Of a DNA stretch of 64,000 bases, positions 61,295 to 64,000 are shown piece by piece. The notes beneath the pieces were generated by a model that saw only the letters and a list, made by a program, of their open reading frames with translations, searched no databases and was not told the origin of the DNA. The position numbers were made by a program, and so were the translations under genes. Origin of the DNA: Bacteroidia bacterium (GTDB lineage: Bacteria; Bacteroidota; Bacteroidia; AKYH767-A; OLB10); contig JAEUTH010000009.1 of the NCBI GenBank assembly GCA_016788165.1, positions 1-64,000 on the forward strand, given 5' to 3'. The first letter of the stretch is position 1; each line of letters starts with the position of its first letter.

Positions 61295-63283
61295 TTGTAA
61301 GAAACTTAATGCCTCTTGTATGGTTGATAAAGGTGCAAAGCATTGCCCATGCTTACATATGTAAATTACATTGTCGTTTTGGAATTTATTTAACGACCAA
61401 GGATGTGTTTCGGGCTTAGTAACCAATATAGGTAAATAACTAAAGTTATATAGTTTAAAGAATGCTTGGTGAAGCTTGACTGCATCAGGCCCTGCAAAAC
61501 AAATTTGGTAATAAGGTGCTTGCATCCATTGTATTAATTGCAGCCAATATGCATAGCCTGCCGGATATTTTTCAATTTCTGAAACCACCTCCTGCACCAT
61601 TTGTGTAGCTGCATCTAACCAGCCATTATTGCCAAAATATTGTCCTAACTGAAATAAGCATTGAGCCAGAATGCTGTTGCCCGAAGCAATTACATCATCA
61701 TTAATTTGTAAGGGCCTGTTAAACAAATTTGCATTTTTATGATTGTAATAACAAAGCGCATTTTGGGATGCAAATTGATGTAAGGTTGTTTCAATTAAAC
61801 GGTGTGCTTTTAACAACCATTGACTGTTGCCGGTTGCCTGATACAGTTTTATAAAAGCTTGTGCCGTAAAAGTATAATCATCTAAACAACCGTTTATAGT
61901 GGCTTTGTTATTTTTAAACGTATGATATAAATTATTTTCAATCCACAACTTATCGCAAATAAATTCAGCAGTTTGTAATGCGCTTTGTAAGTAATCAAAA
62001 TTGCCAATTGTAAAATGGGCATCAACAAAAGCGGTTATTGTTAAGGCATTCCAGGCGGTAATTTTTTTATCATCAAAAGCAGGTGCTATTCGTTTGGCGC
62101 GTGCTTCCAAAACTCTTTTTCTAAGGTTGTTAATCCTTGTTTCAAATTCATTATACGAAAGGTTTAATTCAAGTGCAGCTTTTTTTAACGTTTGTTTGCA
62201 ACAAAGTATGTAATGATTGTGCTCCCAATAACCACCTTCGTTTACTTGATAATATGCTGCAAATAAATTAAAATCTAAGCCTAAAATATGCTGCAATTCA
62301 TCTTGTGTCCACGTGTAGTATTTGCCTTCTACACCTTCGCTATCTGCATCAATTGCAGCACCATATCCACCTTCGCTAAGCATATATCCGTTTAAAAATG
62401 CTATGGTTTCGGTAATGGTTTTTTCAAATAGTGCATCCGGGTTGTTTTTGTAAGCCAAACAATAGGCGCTTATAAGCTGTGCATTGTCGTACAACATTTT
62501 TTCGAAGTGTGGCACCTTCCATTTCGTATCGGTTGCATACCGCGCAAACCCGCCACTTAATTGATCGTTTATGCCACCCAATGCCATTTTGCGCAGTGTG
62601 AGCAAAGCATGCTGTTTTGCTTTTTCAATTTGGCTATGGTTGCCATATTCCATTAAAAACAAATACAAACCCGGCATCGGAAATTTAGGACTGCGATTAA
62701 ATCCACCATCAACAGCATCGAATGACCCTTGCATTTTTTCGAAGGCTGCATTTAAAGTATCTTTCCAATTGGTGGTAATAGTTTTTGTAAACTGAACCAT
62801 TTGTGCCATGCCACTTTCTAGTTCATCGGCATATTGCATACAGGTGTTGGATTTGTTATGGTAAAAATTAGAAACGGCCTGTAATGCTTCCAGCCATTGC
62901 TGAGGTGTAAAGTAAGTACCACCATAAAGTGGACGTCCATCTGGCAGCGCCAAAATATTTAATGGCCAGCCACCACGCCCAGTCATTAATTGAACTGCTT
63001 GCATATAAACCTGATCTACATCCGGGTACTCTTCTCTATCTACTTTAATGCATATAAAATGTGTATTCATCACTTGGGCAATTTCTGGATTTGTAAACGA
63101 CTCGTGTTCCATAACATGACACCAATGACAAGCGGCATAGCCTATGCTAATTAGTACCAACTTGTTTTGTGATTGTGCATCTGCAAAAGCCGATGCATGC
63201 CAGGGTTGCCAATGAACCGGATTGCCGGCATGTTGTTGTAAGTACAAACTACTTTCGAATTGCAAACCATTTTTACTATTCAT
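61277..63283 (-). CDS. DUF255/YyaL-type thioredoxin-domain protein
   Basis: A 668-residue protein: an N-terminal thioredoxin-like domain (about residues 1-165) with GNPVHWQPW and the CHWC motif ([18 protein letters not shown]), then a helical toroid of six-hairpin-glycosidase type ([53 protein letters not shown]). It belongs to the YyaL/SPATA20 family, whose role is unclear. The start at ATG 63283 is preferred because the conserved start ([20 protein letters not shown]) begins there; 19 more codons upstream are open but look non-conserved. It stands alone between a terminator and the divergent HhH gene. Confidence 0.9.
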   Translation of the reverse strand: MNSKNGLQFESSLYLQQHAGNPVHWQPWHASAFADAQSQNKLVLISIGYAACHWCHVMEHESFTNPEIAQVMNTHFICIKVDREEYPDVDQVYMQAVQLMTGRGGWPLNILALPDGRPLYGGTYFTPQQWLEALQAVSNFYHNKSNTCMQYADELESGMAQMVQFTKTITTNWKDTLNAAFEKMQGSFDAVDGGFNRSPKFPMPGLYLFLMEYGNHSQIEKAKQHALLTLRKMALGGINDQLSGGFARYATDTKWKVPHFEKMLYDNAQLISAYCLAYKNNPDALFEKTITETIAFLNGYMLSEGGYGAAIDADSEGVEGKYYTWTQDELQHILGLDFNLFAAYYQVNEGGYWEHNHYILCCKQTLKKAALELNLSYNEFETRINNLRKRVLEARAKRIAPAFDDKKITAWNALTITAFVDAHFTIGNFDYLQSALQTAEFICDKLWIENNLYHTFKNNKATINGCLDDYTFTAQAFIKLYQATGNSQWLLKAHRLIETTLHQFASQNALCYYNHKNANLFNRPLQINDDVIASGNSILAQCLFQLGQYFGNNGWLDAATQMVQEVVSEIEKYPAGYAYWLQLIQWMQAPYYQICFAGPDAVKLHQAFFKLYNFSYLPILVTKPETHPWSLNKFQNDNVIYICKHGQCFAPLSTIQEALSFLQNNNSL

Positions 63284-63389
63284 ACAACTGCGTTTTGTTT
63301 TAATATACAGAGTGAAAATTGATACTTTACTTTTTATCATTATATTAGTAAAACAATTTTAACGGATAAATTATTCTAATCAAATATTT

Positions 63390-64000
63390 ATGCGCCATTC
63401 AGCAAACAAATGGATTCAGGCAATAAAAGATTATTTCACTTATACAGCTTCTGAAAAACGTGGCATAATCATACTTGCTATTATATTAATGCTACTAATA
63501 GTTGGTAATTATTGTTTTACATTTTACGTGCGCCAACCAATTGACTTTGTTGCATTCGAAGCAGAACTAAAACAACTACAACCGGTTGATATTAAAACTG
63601 AATATTTTAAAAAAGATTCAGTAATTGATAAAACAACTAAATTTTCAAATGAAAATAGCCATACGCTTTTTCAGTTCGACCCTAATACAATTGATTTGCA
63701 AGCATGGCTAGCCTTAGGCTTAACGCAAAAACAAGCTCAGGTAATTTTGAAGTATCGTGCAAAAGGCGGATACTTTGCTACACCCAAAGATTTCAAAAAA
63801 ATATTTGTAATTACCGAAAACCAGCATAACCGTCTGGCACCGTATATTAAAATTGCCGGTACTAATCGGGATACAGTAAACAGCCCAATAAAACAACCGG
63901 AGTATAAAATTAAGCCTGTAGATATTAATACTGCCAGCGCACAGCAGTTAGAATCATTGCCTGGTGTTGGTGAGTACTTGGCAAAAAACATTATAACATA
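63390..64000 (+). CDS. ComEA-like helix-hairpin-helix DNA-binding protein (partial)
   Basis: Starts at ATG 63390 and runs off the window, 203 residues being visible. One membrane segment at about residues 27-45 (IIILAIILMLLIVGNYCF) anchors the rest outside. Two HhH-like units are seen: FDPNTIDLQAWLALGLTQKQ with YRAKGGYFATPKDFKKIF, and PVDINTASAQQLESLPGVGE at the cut end. ComEA-family proteins bind incoming DNA during natural transformation; Bacteroidota members carry several such units. It is divergent from the DUF255 gene. Confidence 0.85.
   Translation, partial: MRHSANKWIQAIKDYFTYTASEKRGIIILAIILMLLIVGNYCFTFYVRQPIDFVAFEAELKQLQPVDIKTEYFKKDSVIDKTTKFSNENSHTLFQFDPNTIDLQAWLALGLTQKQAQVILKYRAKGGYFATPKDFKKIFVITENQHNRLAPYIKIAGTNRDTVNSPIKQPEYKIKPVDINTASAQQLESLPGVGEYLAKNIIT

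Noticed and set aside
1-64000. tRNA or rRNA genes, CRISPR arrays, IS elements, prophage or integrase genes
   Set aside because: Looked for conserved tRNA T-loop sequences, regularly spaced short repeats, transposase motifs and terminal repeats; none was found. The only regular repeats are coding (57117-60266).

Overview
The window comes from an AT-rich member of the Bacteroidota, most likely a Chitinophagales/Sphingobacteriales-type relative. This is inferred from gene content, not from a marker-gene comparison. The clues are many proteins ending in type IX secretion (T9SS) sorting domains of both type A and type B, a PorW/SprE-like T9SS lipoprotein, SBBP, PKD and choice-of-anchor domains, Omp28-family proteins, the dxr-rseP gene order, and promoter-like boxes of the Bacteroidota form TAnnTTTG a short distance before several starts. 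I see no rRNA, tRNA, CRISPR array, insertion sequence or phage module.

Layout. 1-2.2 kb is a graveyard of decayed T9SS client genes. 2.2-6.6 kb (minus strand) holds rseP, dxr, a histidine-rich OmpA-family protein and an M23 peptidase. 6.7-13 kb (plus) holds the PorW/SprE-like lipoprotein and a full-length pyruvate carboxylase. 13-17.8 kb is a giant minus-strand type-B T9SS protein. 18-22.8 kb (plus) holds an AsmA-like protein, a sensor histidine kinase and hemW. 22.8-27.5 kb (minus) is a haem-acquisition-like cluster of two HmuY-like proteins flanking a TonB-dependent receptor, one of the two carrying a T9SS tail. 27.7-28.9 kb holds an exported Mn-type superoxide dismutase and an orphan biotin carrier protein. 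29-33.6 kb holds an M1 aminopeptidase lipoprotein, RNase HI, a VOC protein and a small T9SS protein. 33.7-38.8 kb (plus) is an envelope thiol/redox-looking cluster: Omp28 with T9SS tail, TlpA-like thioredoxin, DUF6029-like outer-membrane protein and Omp28 lipoprotein. 38.9-43.2 kb holds ubiX, a 62-residue protein, queG, an SPFH / Arc-type ribbon-helix-helix / membrane-protein trio, and deoC. 43.3-48.7 kb holds a starch-synthase-like half protein, a secreted sugar-dehydrogenase-like T9SS protein and a decayed tail-fibre-chaperone (S74) T9SS gene. 48.8-55.3 kb holds lepA, a GT2 glycosyltransferase, TolC plus adaptor, and tsaB. 55.4-61.2 kb is a 1937-residue repeat protein. 61.3-64 kb holds a DUF255/YyaL-type thioredoxin-domain protein and the start of a ComEA-like helix-hairpin-helix protein that runs off the window.

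How it works together. The main theme is building and decorating the cell surface by type IX secretion: one machinery component, six intact clients and three decayed ones lie within 64 kb. The observations most worth a second look are the exact 630-bp super-repeat inside the 1937-residue protein, the T9SS-tagged HmuY paralogue, the Omp28/TlpA/DUF6029 cluster, the SPFH-RHH-membrane trio with a palindrome in its leader, and the starch-synthase-like protein that lacks its substrate-binding motif and second domain.
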